NCBI GenBank assembly: GCA_017634595.1
Contig: JAGBNC010000019.1
Span: 114,916-178,915 of the forward strand
Source: Bacteroidales bacterium
GTDB taxonomy: Bacteria; Bacteroidota; Bacteroidia; Bacteroidales; UBA932
Length of the DNA: 64,000 bases
Direction of reading: 5' to 3'
A program made the position numbers and the translations under genes. Below the pieces are notes generated by a model, which was given only the letters and a program-made list of their open reading frames with translations, ran no database searches and was not told the origin of the DNA. Below are positions 54,222 through 63,634 of this stretch, in pieces (position 1 is the stretch's first letter; every line of letters begins with the position of its first letter).

Positions 54222-55362
54222 ATGACGAAGGTACGGAATTTTGCCGAGATTACACCAAATCTCCCGTTCACGGAGTACAATTTTTATGAAGAGTTCCGTG
54301 ATCCATTTGAGAAGACGGAACTGGGAAGGATGAAGAAGCTCCTCCCGCTGCATGAGATGGCAAAGAGCCTTGGACAGGTAAGCGAGAGCCTGCGTCCCAA
54401 ACGCGGACGCCGTTCCTACTTCACCCCGGAGGGTAAAGTGGCGTTGATGTTCCTGAAGATGAAGACGCAGATGAGCTTCCCGAAACTGATGGAGGCGCTG
54501 AACGGCAACATCTTCTACCAGATGTTCTGCGACATTGTGATAGATCCGGCTCGTCCACTGACGAACTACAAGCTGCTGGACGACATTGCGCTGGATCTCG
54601 CAGGGAAGCTGAAAATCCAAGAGCTGCAGAACGTGCTAGCCGAGATGTGGAAGCCCTGGATGAAGGACCTTGCGATGTACACGGATGCGACGTGCTACGA
54701 GAGTGAGATGCGGTATCCAACCGACCAGAAACTGCTCTGGGAGTGCATAGAGAAGGGATATGCGCTGATGTGTGAGGCGAGCCTCTTCACGGAAAGAGAG
54801 AATCAGACGATAGCGGTCATCACGACAGTGTACCGCCAGCAGCACAACCACTTCCGGAGCGGCGATGCCCGCGAGAGCATCCCGAACCGGATCGTGAGCG
54901 TGAACAAGCCTTACGTGAAACCGATCGTGCGAGGCAAAGAAGCAAAGAATGTTGAGTTCGGAGCCAAATGCAACAACATCCTGGTGGCTGTTCGGCGTGG
55001 ACGTGAAGAAGATAGGCGGCGACGCCAGCTATGCCGGCAACTCCAACCGCGAGCTGTGTACATCGAATGGTATCCATACCTCGTTCGTCCAGAAGGGCAA
55101 ACGAGCCAAGGAGAAGCGGGAGAAGGACTTTGTGCGAGAGGATCTTGCAAGAGTGAGGGCCACGACGATGGAATGATCCTTCGGGACGCAGAAGGAACAC
55201 TACGCGATGCGGCGGATCAAGGCGAGGATGAAGATGACGGAGATCCGGGCGATAATGTTCGGACCGAGCGTTAAAATGATAAAAACGACGAGTTCGTTGC
55301 GGTGGCAAGCAGGGATGGCTCCCGCGGAACTCAACACGAAAACATTAAACGACAAGCCCTAA
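54222..55362 (+). pseudogene. decayed DDE transposase (IS5/IS1182-like group)
   Basis: The first frame from ATG 54222 is a clear transposase: a DUF772-like N-terminus (KRGRRSYFTPEGKVALMFLK), then first catalytic Asp in YTDATCYESEMRYPTDQKLL and PIVRGKEAKNVEFGAKCNNI, up to about 54980. The family continues in another frame with LFGVDVKKIGGDASYAG (second Asp) and HTSFVQKGKRAKEKR, so roughly 30 codons are lost at a frameshifting deletion. A TGA at 55174-55176 then replaces the Gly codon expected in the E-G-SFGTQ motif just after the third catalytic residue; the frame continues SFGTQKEHYAMRRIKARM to TAA 55360-55362. Two independent lesions indicate a dead copy. Terminal repeats were not identified with confidence. 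Confidence 0.82.
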
Positions 55363-55389
55363 TTTAAGCTGCTCTGTTTATTTAAGCTG

Positions 55390-55468
55390 TCAGTTAATTC
55401 CAGTACTGCTATGCGGGGCCGTCAATCTAAGTCAAAAAGCCCCGCATAGCAGTACTGGAATTAACTGA
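55390..55468. repeat. long perfect inverted repeat (30-bp arms, 19-nt loop)
   Basis: Arms 55390-55419 and 55439-55468 are perfectly complementary. The stem runs from an AT-rich base (TCAGTTAATT) to a GC-rich tip (GCGGGGC). It lies between the plus-strand transposase remnant and the minus-strand rfbC, so it can form the same hairpin in RNA from either side and may act as a bidirectional terminator. Related in design to the hairpins at 59815 and 63799. Confidence 0.85.
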
Positions 55469-55536
55469 AGTACGAAATACCAGAATAGTTACAATACCGG
55501 CAGGCAGGGAAGTACCTGATTCAACGGATAATACAA

Positions 55537-56082
55537 CTATATTGCATCCTCAAGAGAGAGAGGAGAACGCGCCATGTCTTTGGCTGACAAGATCATTTTC
55601 TCCGACGGAACTTGCCAGTCAATCCCGAGTGCAGGATCAGACAGCAAAATGCCGGCATCTGCCTCAGGATGATAGAACTCATCACACTTGTACTGGAAAA
55701 GCGCCGACTCGCTAAGCACGGAAAAACCATGAGCAAACCCCTTAGGGATAAAGAACTGCAGATGGTTTTCAGCACTCAGCTCCACTGCAACATGCTGCCC
55801 GAAAGTAGGAGAGCCCTTGCGGATATCAACAGCAACATCCAGGACCCTGCCCACAACACAACGCACGAGTTTCGACTGAGTATAAGGTGGCTTCTGAAAG
55901 TGAAGACCCCGGACAACGCCATAGCTTGACATGCTTTCATTGTCCTGGACAAAATGCACCGGAGAGACCAGACGCTCGAAATCCCTGAAAGAGTAGCTTT
56001 CCATAAAGTAGCCGCGCTCATCCTCGAACACCCTTGGCTTGAGAATCAACAAGCCGGCAATATCTGTTTTGATTACTTCCAT
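55537..56082 (-). CDS. rfbC: dTDP-4-dehydrorhamnose 3,5-epimerase
   Basis: 181 residues, standard length. Cupin fold with the family segments VFEDERGYFMESY, FVQDNESMSSYGVVRGLHFQ (catalytic His in RGLHFQ), VDIRKGSPTFGQHVAVELS and PKGFAHGFSVLSE. It isomerises the dTDP-rhamnose precursor for surface polysaccharide. The other rml genes are not in the window. Its ATG overlaps the rarA stop by 1 bp. Confidence 0.96.
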   Translation of the reverse strand: MEVIKTDIAGLLILKPRVFEDERGYFMESYSFRDFERLVSPVHFVQDNESMSSYGVVRGLHFQKPPYTQSKLVRCVVGRVLDVAVDIRKGSPTFGQHVAVELSAENHLQFFIPKGFAHGFSVLSESALFQYKCDEFYHPEADAGILLSDPALGIDWQVPSEKMILSAKDMARSPLSLEDAI

Positions 56083-57392
56083 TATTCTTTAGTATAATAC
56101 TTTGGCCAGCAAGACAATAAATATGCCTTCAGGCGATCTTCCTGAGCATTGGGCTGAGGCTTGTAAAACACCCGCCCTTTCATAGCGTCAGGCATAAATT
56201 CCAAATCAGTAAAGTGCCCCTCATAATCATGGGCATATTTGTAGCCGTCTGAATAGCCGAGATCCTTCATAAGTGAAGTCGGAGCATTTCTCAGGTATAA
56301 CGGTACAGGAGCAGTCTTGTCCTCTTCTACGGCAGCAAGAGCATCAGCAATGGCCATGTATGCAGAATTGCTCTTGGGCGATGATGCCAAATATACCGCG
56401 CACTCACTCAGCGGGATACGGGCTTCGGGCATACCAATAGAATGAACGATGCGGAACGTAGCGTCGGCAAGCAGAAGAGCGTTGGGATTGGCCAGGCCAA
56501 TATCCTCCGCAGCAAGGATACAAAGACGGCGGGCGATAAACAGAGGATCCTCACCTCCGGCGAGCATGCGGGCCATCCAGTACACCGCAGCATTAGGGTC
56601 GGAGCCACGTACTGACTTGATGAAAGCAGAGATGATGTCGTAGTGCATCTCTCCGCCCTTGTCGTAGATGGCCATATTCTCCTGAAGACATGACGTAACT
56701 GACTTATTGTCAACGTGAATATAACCGTCATCCGAAGGAGCTGTGGCATCCGTTACTATTTCTAAAATATTCAGCAGCTTCCGGGCATCCCCTCCGCTGT
56801 GGCGGAAGATTGCTTCTGTCTCGTCAACTTTGATCTTGCGTTTGGAAAGCAGTTCGTCCGAGGATAGGGCCCGCCTAAGCAAAAGATCCAAGTCGGACAC
56901 TTCAAGCGGCTTTAAGACAAACACTTGACAGCGCGACAGAAGGGGAGTGATAACCTCGAAGGAAGGATTCTCGGTAGTGGCTCCTATAAGCACGACCGTA
57001 CCCGATTCTACGGCACCCAGAAGGGCATCCTGCTGGGCTTTATTGAATCGGTGAATCTCATCGATGAACAGTATAGGAGATGCGCTGGAGGAGAAAAGTG
57101 ACTTGTTTTTAGCCTTGTCAATTATTTCCCTCACATCTTTCACCCCTGATGTCACCGCAGACAAGGTATAAAACTCCCGGTCCAGGGTATGCGCAATGAT
57201 GCTTGCCAAAGTTGTCTTCCCGACTCCCGGAGGGCCCCAAAGAATAAATGAGGACAAGTTTCCGCTGTCTATCATATTACGCAAAATGCAGCCGGGTCCG
57301 ACCAGATGCCTCTGACCGACATACTGCGACAGATCGTGCGGACGCATGCGCTCCGGAAGGGGTGTTCCTGTATCAAACATTTGCGTATTCAA
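56082..57392 (-). CDS. rarA: replication-associated recombination protein A (AAA+ ATPase)
   Basis: 436 residues of the RarA/MgsA/WRNIP1 family acting at stalled replication forks. Start [24 protein letters not shown] is typical. Walker A is GPPGVGKT (about 54-61), Walker [19 protein letters not shown], sensor 1 [11 protein letters not shown], and the C-terminal tetramerisation region has [25 protein letters not shown]. Central gene of the acetyltransferase-rarA-rfbC unit, overlapping the upstream gene by 20 bp. Confidence 0.96.
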   Translation of the reverse strand: MNTQMFDTGTPLPERMRPHDLSQYVGQRHLVGPGCILRNMIDSGNLSSFILWGPPGVGKTTLASIIAHTLDREFYTLSAVTSGVKDVREIIDKAKNKSLFSSSASPILFIDEIHRFNKAQQDALLGAVESGTVVLIGATTENPSFEVITPLLSRCQVFVLKPLEVSDLDLLLRRALSSDELLSKRKIKVDETEAIFRHSGGDARKLLNILEIVTDATAPSDDGYIHVDNKSVTSCLQENMAIYDKGGEMHYDIISAFIKSVRGSDPNAAVYWMARMLAGGEDPLFIARRLCILAAEDIGLANPNALLLADATFRIVHSIGMPEARIPLSECAVYLASSPKSNSAYMAIADALAAVEEDKTAPVPLYLRNAPTSLMKDLGYSDGYKYAHDYEGHFTDLEFMPDAMKGRVFYKPQPNAQEDRLKAYLLSCWPKYYTKE

Positions 57393-58518
57393 GTTTCTTT
57401 ATGTACGAGCGACGCCTCTTGACGCACTCATTGTCAAAGTCTTTCCATTGTCCCTGATTCTTGAGGTTGTTCTCAAGTACAGCATTGGTCTCCGCCCATT
57501 TGACGCCCCACTTATTGAATTTTGCAAACAGATCGGCGAAAAGCAGCGAATTGATGCCGGAATTCTGATAATCGGGACGCACGCCCACAAGCAGCATCTC
57601 TACTCCCTCCTCATGCTTTATAAACATGGACTTGAGCAGATAAAACCATCCGAAGGGGAAGAGTTTGCCACGGCTCTTCTGTAAGGCACGAGCAATTGAC
57701 GGCATCGTTATGCCGAAGGCCACAAGCTCTCCCTTCTCATTTTCAACCATACTTAAGTACTTAAGGTCCAATATACTCAGGTAGAAATCCAGATACTTCC
57801 TTGCCATGTGATCCGGCAGCACCGTGAAGTTGTACAAGCCCTTATAGCACTCGTTTATCAGGCGAAAGACCTTGAGCCCATAATTCTCCTTCTTTATGAT
57901 CTTGCGGGTAAGCGGGCGCAAATGCACATTGCAACGCTGCTGAATTATAGTGGACACCCGCTGAAGCCTGTCGGGCAAGGTTTCAGGTATAAAAACCTTG
58001 TACTCAATCCAGTCAGCATCTTTTTCAAAGCCCATTCTCTCCAGGTGATCGTTATAATACGGGTGATTGTAAATCAAGCACATGGTGCTCAACCTGTCGT
58101 AGCCGGCAATAAGCATACCCTCCGGGTCGAAATCGGTAAAGCCCAGCGGACCGACTACCGATTCCATTCCATATTCGCGGCCGAATTCATAAACTCTCTG
58201 CATCAAGGCATCAGACACCTCACGGTCATCAATGAAGTCATACCAGCCGAAACGGACTTCTTTATGTTTCCACTGATCGTTAGCTTTGAAATTGACTATC
58301 GCAGCTACACGTCCTACAAGTTCTCCGTCTTTATAGGCCAGATACAGCGCCGATTTGCAAAACTCCTGCGCTGCCCCCTTTTCTTGATCAAGAGTATCCA
58401 TCTGATCAAAAACCAGCGGCGGAACATAATAAGGATTGTCCTTGTAGAGCCTTTCCGGAAACAGAACAAACCTGCGTAATTCCCGTCTGGAGAGAACTTT
58501 TTTTATTACTACCGACAT
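57373..58518 (-). CDS. GNAT-fold protein, putative N-acetyltransferase
   Basis: 381 residues. A GNAT-like pattern appears twice: LAYKDGELVGRVAAIVNF (about 58-75) with FGREYGMESVVGPLGFTDFDPEGML, and a C-terminal part with VEMLLVGVRPDYQNSGINSLLFADLF (about 320-345) resembling the acetyl-CoA loop. This two-lobed organisation is common in uncharacterised Bacteroidota acetyltransferase-like proteins. The substrate is unknown. First gene of the unit with rarA and rfbC. Confidence 0.75.
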   Translation of the reverse strand: MSVVIKKVLSRRELRRFVLFPERLYKDNPYYVPPLVFDQMDTLDQEKGAAQEFCKSALYLAYKDGELVGRVAAIVNFKANDQWKHKEVRFGWYDFIDDREVSDALMQRVYEFGREYGMESVVGPLGFTDFDPEGMLIAGYDRLSTMCLIYNHPYYNDHLERMGFEKDADWIEYKVFIPETLPDRLQRVSTIIQQRCNVHLRPLTRKIIKKENYGLKVFRLINECYKGLYNFTVLPDHMARKYLDFYLSILDLKYLSMVENEKGELVAFGITMPSIARALQKSRGKLFPFGWFYLLKSMFIKHEEGVEMLLVGVRPDYQNSGINSLLFADLFAKFNKWGVKWAETNAVLENNLKNQGQWKDFDNECVKRRRSYIKKLEYANV

Positions 58519-58583
58519 AAATTGATGCCTAACGTTACAACTGCTAAGATAGACTTTTTATTGGATATAATCAAAGATTTCCC

Positions 58584-58591
58584 TATCTTCG
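58584..58591 (+). promoter_or_regulatory. predicted -7 box (TATCTTCG), leaderless geometry
   Basis: One mismatch to TAnnTTTG; ends 4 bp before the GTG start at 58596. The same TATCTTCG form precedes citD. Confidence 0.45.
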
Positions 58592-58595
58592 TGAT

Positions 58596-59177
58596 GTGTA
58601 CGAAAAACTCTATACTCTGCTGACTGCAGTCCTTCTTGGCCTTCTGTTCCCGACGCTTGAAGCAAACGCTCAGGAGGCTGGTCTGTTCAATTCTCCCAAG
58701 GGTATAGGGTTGGTTTTCAGAAGCGCAGAGAAGGCGGACGCTTTCAACAATCTCACGGCTTATGTCGATATCTACGGAGTGGCCACAAGCCGTTGCTCAT
58801 ATCCGGGATACAAGATGAATTTTTCCCGCCTCTATGTTTTTTCAAGAAAGCCACATGACGGCTATTCCATCAGCCTGTATGCCGGTCCGGGACTGAGTGC
58901 CGGATATGTGCGTGACCATGACAAAGGAAGAGGCTGGGACATTTCATCGCTCATGAGCGACAATCAGGGCATCATGCTCGGTATCAGCGGAGGTGCCGGC
59001 TGCCGTTTTGATTTCGGTACCAGGGTAGCCCTGGATTTGTCGCTGACTGCCGAAGCCGGCCTGCACCTTCGCCGCAATGAATCTGAAAAGAATTACTCGG
59101 CAACCAATCTGAGCATATACAACAACGGATTGCTGCAAGCTATATATCCACAATTGACATTCCTCCTTAAGCTATGA
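58596..59177 (+). CDS. exported protein of unknown function, probable beta-barrel
   Basis: 193 residues from GTG 58596. Signal peptide 1-26 (LLTAVLLGLLFPTLEANAQ). The mature part alternates polar and aromatic residues with repeated Gly turns (YAGPGLSAGYVRD, ISGGAGCRFDFGTRVALDLSLTAEAGL) and ends YPQLTFLLKL, which suggests a small outer-membrane barrel. No family recognised. The next gene overlaps its stop by 4 bp and has a similar design, so they may work as a pair. Confidence 0.65.
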   Translation: MYEKLYTLLTAVLLGLLFPTLEANAQEAGLFNSPKGIGLVFRSAEKADAFNNLTAYVDIYGVATSRCSYPGYKMNFSRLYVFSRKPHDGYSISLYAGPGLSAGYVRDHDKGRGWDISSLMSDNQGIMLGISGGAGCRFDFGTRVALDLSLTAEAGLHLRRNESEKNYSATNLSIYNNGLLQAIYPQLTFLLKL

Positions 59178-59788
59178 TGAAGAAAGTATATACTGCTCTG
59201 ATATTTCTGGCTCTCCTTCCATGCGCTCGCGCGCTTGCTGGCGGGGGAGTCCGCTTCAGCTACGGCTTGGAATGGAGCTATACCAGCACATTCCTCAGGA
59301 GCTGGCAGTACAACTTTATATGCAACGAGGGATACCGTATAATTGATCAGGATGAAAGCTGGCGTTACTTCAGCAATGGAAGCATACTTGCCAATGCCGG
59401 TGCAGACTTGGGGCGCAGTTTCAATCTTTCCGTATATTCTGGCCTGTCCGGTGTATATTTTAAGCGGTGGATGATACCGGTTGAACTACGTTTGAGGTAT
59501 TGTCCGACAGGCATGCACAACAATGGCTTGATCTGCTTTGCCGGTGCATCTGCAATGTTTCCTACAAGTGTTCGCCGCGAGACCTGCTTCGCGGCAGGGC
59601 TTGGGGCCGGCTATCGTGTAGCGATATTCCGAAATATCAGCATAGATTTGCTGATTTCCGCTCATCTTGTTACAGACCATGACCAGATCGCCGATCCTGA
59701 TACCGGTGCTTCCGTACCGACCCTGGACATAACCAAAAACGCCTCCCAGTACGCTTCGTTACGCTTTACAGCAGCCATTAACTTTTAG
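59174..59788 (+). CDS. exported protein of unknown function, probable beta-barrel
   Basis: 204 residues. Signal peptide 1-22 (LIFLALLPCARALAGG). The mature protein resembles the upstream gene: alternating beta strands, GLGAGYRVAIFRNISIDLLISAHL, and an aromatic C-terminus (LRFTAAINF) typical for outer-membrane barrels. No family recognised. The ATG overlaps the preceding TGA. The gene is followed by a long hairpin before the convergent cysteate synthase. Confidence 0.65.
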   Translation: MMKKVYTALIFLALLPCARALAGGGVRFSYGLEWSYTSTFLRSWQYNFICNEGYRIIDQDESWRYFSNGSILANAGADLGRSFNLSVYSGLSGVYFKRWMIPVELRLRYCPTGMHNNGLICFAGASAMFPTSVRRETCFAAGLGAGYRVAIFRNISIDLLISAHLVTDHDQIADPDTGASVPTLDITKNASQYASLRFTAAINF

Positions 59789-59814
59789 TATATAAATAGA
59801 TTAATAAATAAATT

Positions 59815-59889
59815 AATAAATAAGCTACTGCTCTCAGGGGCCCTTTTGCCCAAGTTTTACGGGCCCCCGAGCGCAGTAGCTTATTTATT
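59815..59889. repeat. long inverted repeat (29-bp arms, 17-nt loop)
   Basis: Arms 59815-59843 and 59861-59889 pair at 27 of 29 positions (mismatches at 59832 and 59836). AT-rich base (AATAAATAAGC), GC tip (GGGGCCC). Located between two convergent genes, again suited to bidirectional termination. Its ACTGCT and GGGGC segments also occur in the 55390 hairpin. Confidence 0.85.
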
Positions 59890-59915
59890 TAAAAAATCCT
59901 GACTGATATACTGTG

Positions 59916-61208
59916 TCAGAACAGATCGGACACGCGCTTGATAATCTCTTCCGCCGGAAGATCAGGACTAAGAATCAGATCGGGTTCCTTAAGATGGTAG
60001 CCTTTGCCCATCGCCGCCAATGTCCCGCCTCCGGTGCAATTGAGCATAATGTACTCATCCTTATTCACAATCCCTTTCTCCACCGCCTGAGCAAGAGCGG
60101 ATACCGCAACGCATGCGGCAGGAAGAAGGTCGTATCCCTCAAGATTGCGGAACTGCAGAAGCCAATACATTATATCGTCGTTGGACGCAAGGAACACGTC
60201 GCCATGGTTCTTCTGAAGCACGTCGAACAAGCCACCGGCTATTCCGTACGGCGGTTTACGGTTGGACAGCACCTTGGCGAGTATAACTTCAGCCTGTCGC
60301 CTGCCTATTTCGGGCGTTATTTCCGAGAGCTGGCTTGTGCCGGCCTTCCATGAATCGTAGAGAAGCGTAAAAGGTGTGTTCTGAGCAACGTAAACGCGCA
60401 TATTGTTCTCGCCGAAACGGCCGTCGGCTGCAAGCCTCTCAGCATTTTCCCATGAAGCTATGGCCCCGGTCCCGGATCCTACCGCCTGGAAATAGGCATC
60501 GGGGATCCTGCCCGCCTTCTCGATATAACTAAGAATCGTCGTGCCCATACCATCGCGGCGGGCTATATTCTTGGCACCTCCTTCAAGGAAGTAGCGGGGA
60601 TCGCGGGCGAGTTTGTCGCCCAAAGTTATAGCATCGAAGTAATCACATCCGTGAGGAGCAGCTACGACCTTTACGCAACGCGACAGCTTGTGACGGAACC
60701 ACAAGTCGTGCTTGTTATCTTCGGGGATGCATATAACGACAGGAATATCATTGTCGGAACACACTTGTGCAAACGCCCTGGCAGTATTGCCTGCAGACTG
60801 GACGATAAGGGTGCGTTTTTCCTTCTTGTCCATCCTGGCACAGACGCTGAAAGCCTCGGTCTCTTTGAAAGAGCAAGTGGACATTTTAGCTCCGATCTTA
60901 GGGTTCCAGCCAGAGAATGTAATATACAAATTATTAAGCCCCAAATACTTAGCAAGCGCCTTAGACTTATATGTAACCGGGGCGGCAGAATTCCTGAGGG
61001 TGCGCTTCACCGGCATCCATTCCGCATAACGATATATACCTTTTAGGTCCGATCTCGGGGTGAATTGAGTATTATCATAAATAGCTCTCACAAGTGACGG
61101 AGAGTCACATTCAGGATCAGCAAGAGTCCACCCGGCATCTTCAAAAACACGGCCCGTCTTGACTGTTTCCAGTTTATAAGCAGTTGGCTTGAATTTGGTC
61201 AGTTGCAT
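59916..61208 (-). CDS. cysteate synthase (threonine synthase-like PLP enzyme)
   Basis: 430 residues from ATG 61208; the frame extends 15 residues further upstream but into the antiporter gene. Fold-type II PLP enzyme with Lys115 in TCSFKETEAF and the phosphate loop GSGTG (in QAVGSGTGAIASWENAERL). Many segments agree with the Methanosarcina cysteate synthase and not with ordinary threonine synthase: WMPVKRTL, APVTYKSKALAKYLGLNNLY, GGAKNIARRDGMGT and NRKPPYGIAGGL. That enzyme makes L-cysteate from phosphoserine and sulfite. In Bacteroidota, cysteate feeds sulfonolipid (capnine) synthesis. Automated pipelines may call it thrC. Third gene of the rlmD operon, 2 bp after the antiporter stop. Confidence 0.82.
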   Translation of the reverse strand: MQLTKFKPTAYKLETVKTGRVFEDAGWTLADPECDSPSLVRAIYDNTQFTPRSDLKGIYRYAEWMPVKRTLRNSAAPVTYKSKALAKYLGLNNLYITFSGWNPKIGAKMSTCSFKETEAFSVCARMDKKEKRTLIVQSAGNTARAFAQVCSDNDIPVVICIPEDNKHDLWFRHKLSRCVKVVAAPHGCDYFDAITLGDKLARDPRYFLEGGAKNIARRDGMGTTILSYIEKAGRIPDAYFQAVGSGTGAIASWENAERLAADGRFGENNMRVYVAQNTPFTLLYDSWKAGTSQLSEITPEIGRRQAEVILAKVLSNRKPPYGIAGGLFDVLQKNHGDVFLASNDDIMYWLLQFRNLEGYDLLPAACVAVSALAQAVEKGIVNKDEYIMLNCTGGGTLAAMGKGYHLKEPDLILSPDLPAEEIIKRVSDLF

Positions 61209-61210
61209 TA

Positions 61211-62170
61211 TTAAAGCTTTATAAATAACCACACATAGTAAGCTATGAAACAAAGCACGAAGATAGCTCCTTCATAGCGGTCGATCTGATTCTTCTTGAA
61301 AGTGTACGAACTCATCCATACCAAAACGATACTGGTAATCAGAGCGCAGATATCAACCATGTCTATTCCGCTGAACGACAGGGGAGTGATAGCAGCAGAG
61401 GTACCAAGTATCAGTAATATGTTGAATATGTTCGAACCAAGTATATTGCCGAGCGCAAGTTGACCTTTTTTCTTGGCGGCGGCAACGATACAAGCTGCAA
61501 GCTCAGGCAGGGATGTACCCCCCGCCAGCAGGGTGATTGCTATAAACTTGTCGCTGACACCAAGGTGATGTGCAATGTTGACGGCAGAATCGACAAAGAA
61601 ATGGCCGCCGCCGACCAGACCGGCAAGGCCGGCTAATGTAAGCAGGATTGCAGCGGCAACACCCATCGTCTTTACTGGAGCCTCCTCATCTTGAAGGCCT
61701 TCGTCATTCTTGAAGCAAGAGTATAGGTAAAGTACGAAAAGCAGAAGAAAAACAATGGCTTCCACTCTTGAAATACCATCCGCACTTCCAATTCCGAACA
61801 GAGATGAGCTCATGCCGCAAAAGGCCAGGAGGAAAGTGATGAGAAGGGTAATGGGTATGTCCCTCCGCTTGTTTGACTTGGTCACAGCCACTGGCATAAT
61901 CAGGGCCGTGACGCCAAGTATGAGCAAGGTATTAAAAATGTTGGATCCAATAACATTGCCAATGGAAATGTCGGAGTTACCGGCGATTGCTCCTGTTACA
62001 CTGACCACAAGCTCAGGGCAGGAGGTCCCGAAACCGACTATGGTAAGACCAATTACAAATTCACTGACATTCAATTTCCTGGCTATTGCAGAAGCTCCGT
62101 CGACAAGCCATTCAGCACCAAAAACTATAGCCAGCAATCCGGCTACCAACAACAATACATCTGTCAACAT
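61211..62170 (-). CDS. calcium/sodium antiporter (CaCA family, YrbG-like)
   Basis: 319 residues, about ten membrane spans in two inverted halves. Each half has the alpha-repeat signature: GFGTSCPELVVSVTGAIAGNSDISIGN in the first and AGGTSLPELAACIVAAAKKKGQLALGN in the second, with the ion-binding Glu in each PEL. It exchanges Ca2+ for Na+ or H+ across the inner membrane. It overlaps rlmD by 7 bp and precedes the cysteate synthase. Confidence 0.95.
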   Translation of the reverse strand: MLTDVLLLVAGLLAIVFGAEWLVDGASAIARKLNVSEFVIGLTIVGFGTSCPELVVSVTGAIAGNSDISIGNVIGSNIFNTLLILGVTALIMPVAVTKSNKRRDIPITLLITFLLAFCGMSSSLFGIGSADGISRVEAIVFLLLFVLYLYSCFKNDEGLQDEEAPVKTMGVAAAILLTLAGLAGLVGGGHFFVDSAVNIAHHLGVSDKFIAITLLAGGTSLPELAACIVAAAKKKGQLALGNILGSNIFNILLILGTSAAITPLSFSGIDMVDICALITSIVLVWMSSYTFKKNQIDRYEGAIFVLCFIAYYVWLFIKL

Positions 62171-63591
62171 AACTCTAACTTACAAATATTCTCGACATGC
62201 TGTGTATGAGGGAACATATCCACCGGCTGCACGGCTGTGATCTTGTACTTATCCGCCATGAGCGCAATATCCCGTGCTTGGGAAGCAGGATTGCAGCTCA
62301 CATAAATAATACGCTCAGGCAATGCCCGCAGAATAGTGGAGACCACGTCGGGATGCATACCGGCGCGAGGGGGGTCCACTATCATTACGTCCGGCCTGCC
62401 ATGCTGTGCAATGAAGCTGTCGGTGAGAATCTCCTTCATGTCACCGGCGTAAAACTCACAGTTGTGGATATTGTTGGCCGCAGCATTGATCTTGGCGTCT
62501 TCGACCGCCTCGGGCACATACTCGATACCTATTACCTTGGCCGCTTGGGAGCTAACAAATTGAGCTATTGTTCCTGTACCAGTGTAGAGGTCATAAACCG
62601 TCTGCGTGCCATCCAAAGAGGCGAATTCTCGTGTTTTGCGGTACAATTGGAGAGCCTGCCCGGTATTGGTCTGGTAGAAGGACTTTGGGCCGATGCGGAA
62701 AGAAAGGTTCTCCATCTTCTCGTAAATCGCCGGCTGACCGCTGTAGAGAACGCATTCCTGGTCAGAAATGCTATCATTGCCCTTAGTATTGATAACGTAA
62801 TACAGAGATGAGATCTCGGGAAACTTGAGGCGGATATGCTCGAGCATGGGCTTGATGTCAGGGGAGTCGGTACCGAAGCACAGTATCACCATGACCTGGC
62901 CGTCATCAGTCGTGCGCACAAACATATTGCGGAAGAACCCTGAGTTTTCCCTAATATTGTAAAAACTCAGGTCGTTATCCAAGAGATACTCTTTTACAGC
63001 TAGCCTTATTGCATTTGCAGGCTCCCTCTGGAGATAACAGCGCTCAATATCGAGCACTTTGTCGAAAAACTTTCCGACATGGAATCCAAGCCCGGGCAGG
63101 GAAGTGTTCACATCGATATCTTCACCGGGAAGGATCCAGCGCTTGCTGGATGCGCTGAATTCCAGTTTATTACGGTAGAGGACTGTCTTCTCCGATCCTA
63201 TAATAGGCTGAAAATCAGGGACTTTTAGATGGCCGATGCGGGTAAGCTGATCATATACCTGGCGCTGCTTGGCTGAAAGTTGGATATCGTAGGGGAGAGG
63301 TTGCCAACGGCAGCCTCCACACACCCCAAAATGGGGGCAAAACGGCTTCAGACGCTGCTCTGCAGGCTTTTTGATACGGACGATACGGCCTTCGAGGAAG
63401 CTTTTTTTCTTGCGCGTCAGTTTAACGTCCACCACGTCTCCAGGGACTGCAAACTCGACAAAAAGAACACGCCCGGGCGATTCTGGGTCGTCGCCTTCGA
63501 GACGGGCGTGAGCTATGGATTTGCCCTCTGCGGCAATATCATCTATAACAATATCGTTCAGGACGATATCCAATTTTCCTTTTCTGCTCAT
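62164..63591 (-). CDS. rlmD: 23S rRNA (uracil-C5)-methyltransferase, RlmD/RumA type
   Basis: 475 residues from ATG 63591; an in-frame Met 19 codons earlier is upstream of the predicted promoter and rejected. N-terminal TRAM domain (about 9-65), iron-sulfur ligands in CPHFGVCGGC (about 88-97), SAM site YDLYTGTGTIAQF, catalytic VDPPRAGMHPDV and nucleophilic Cys in YVSCNPASQARD. It methylates a uridine (U1939 or U747) in 23S rRNA. First gene of the operon with the Ca2+/Na+ antiporter and cysteate synthase. Confidence 0.94.
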   Translation of the reverse strand: MSRKGKLDIVLNDIVIDDIAAEGKSIAHARLEGDDPESPGRVLFVEFAVPGDVVDVKLTRKKKSFLEGRIVRIKKPAEQRLKPFCPHFGVCGGCRWQPLPYDIQLSAKQRQVYDQLTRIGHLKVPDFQPIIGSEKTVLYRNKLEFSASSKRWILPGEDIDVNTSLPGLGFHVGKFFDKVLDIERCYLQREPANAIRLAVKEYLLDNDLSFYNIRENSGFFRNMFVRTTDDGQVMVILCFGTDSPDIKPMLEHIRLKFPEISSLYYVINTKGNDSISDQECVLYSGQPAIYEKMENLSFRIGPKSFYQTNTGQALQLYRKTREFASLDGTQTVYDLYTGTGTIAQFVSSQAAKVIGIEYVPEAVEDAKINAAANNIHNCEFYAGDMKEILTDSFIAQHGRPDVMIVDPPRAGMHPDVVSTILRALPERIIYVSCNPASQARDIALMADKYKITAVQPVDMFPHTQHVENICKLELC

Positions 63592-63598
63592 TAGAACA

Positions 63599-63606
63599 CA
63601 AATATA
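63599..63606 (-). promoter_or_regulatory. predicted -7 box (TATATTTG), leaderless geometry
   Basis: Minus-strand perfect TAnnTTTG ending 7 bp before ATG 63591 of rlmD. The repeat array starting at 63635 lies just upstream of this promoter. Confidence 0.6.
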
Positions 63607-63634
63607 ACAAAAAATAATTTTTCTACTTATATAT

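Noticed and set aside
54150-54290. Short frame (about 45 codons) starting just after a TATCTTTG box
   Set aside because: It overlaps the transposase start in another frame and shows no recognisable protein; more likely part of the element's leader.
59916-61253. Plain threonine synthase with the start at 61253
   Set aside because: Segment-by-segment resemblance is to cysteate synthase, and the longer start lies inside the antiporter gene; ATG 61208 fits the 2-bp spacing.
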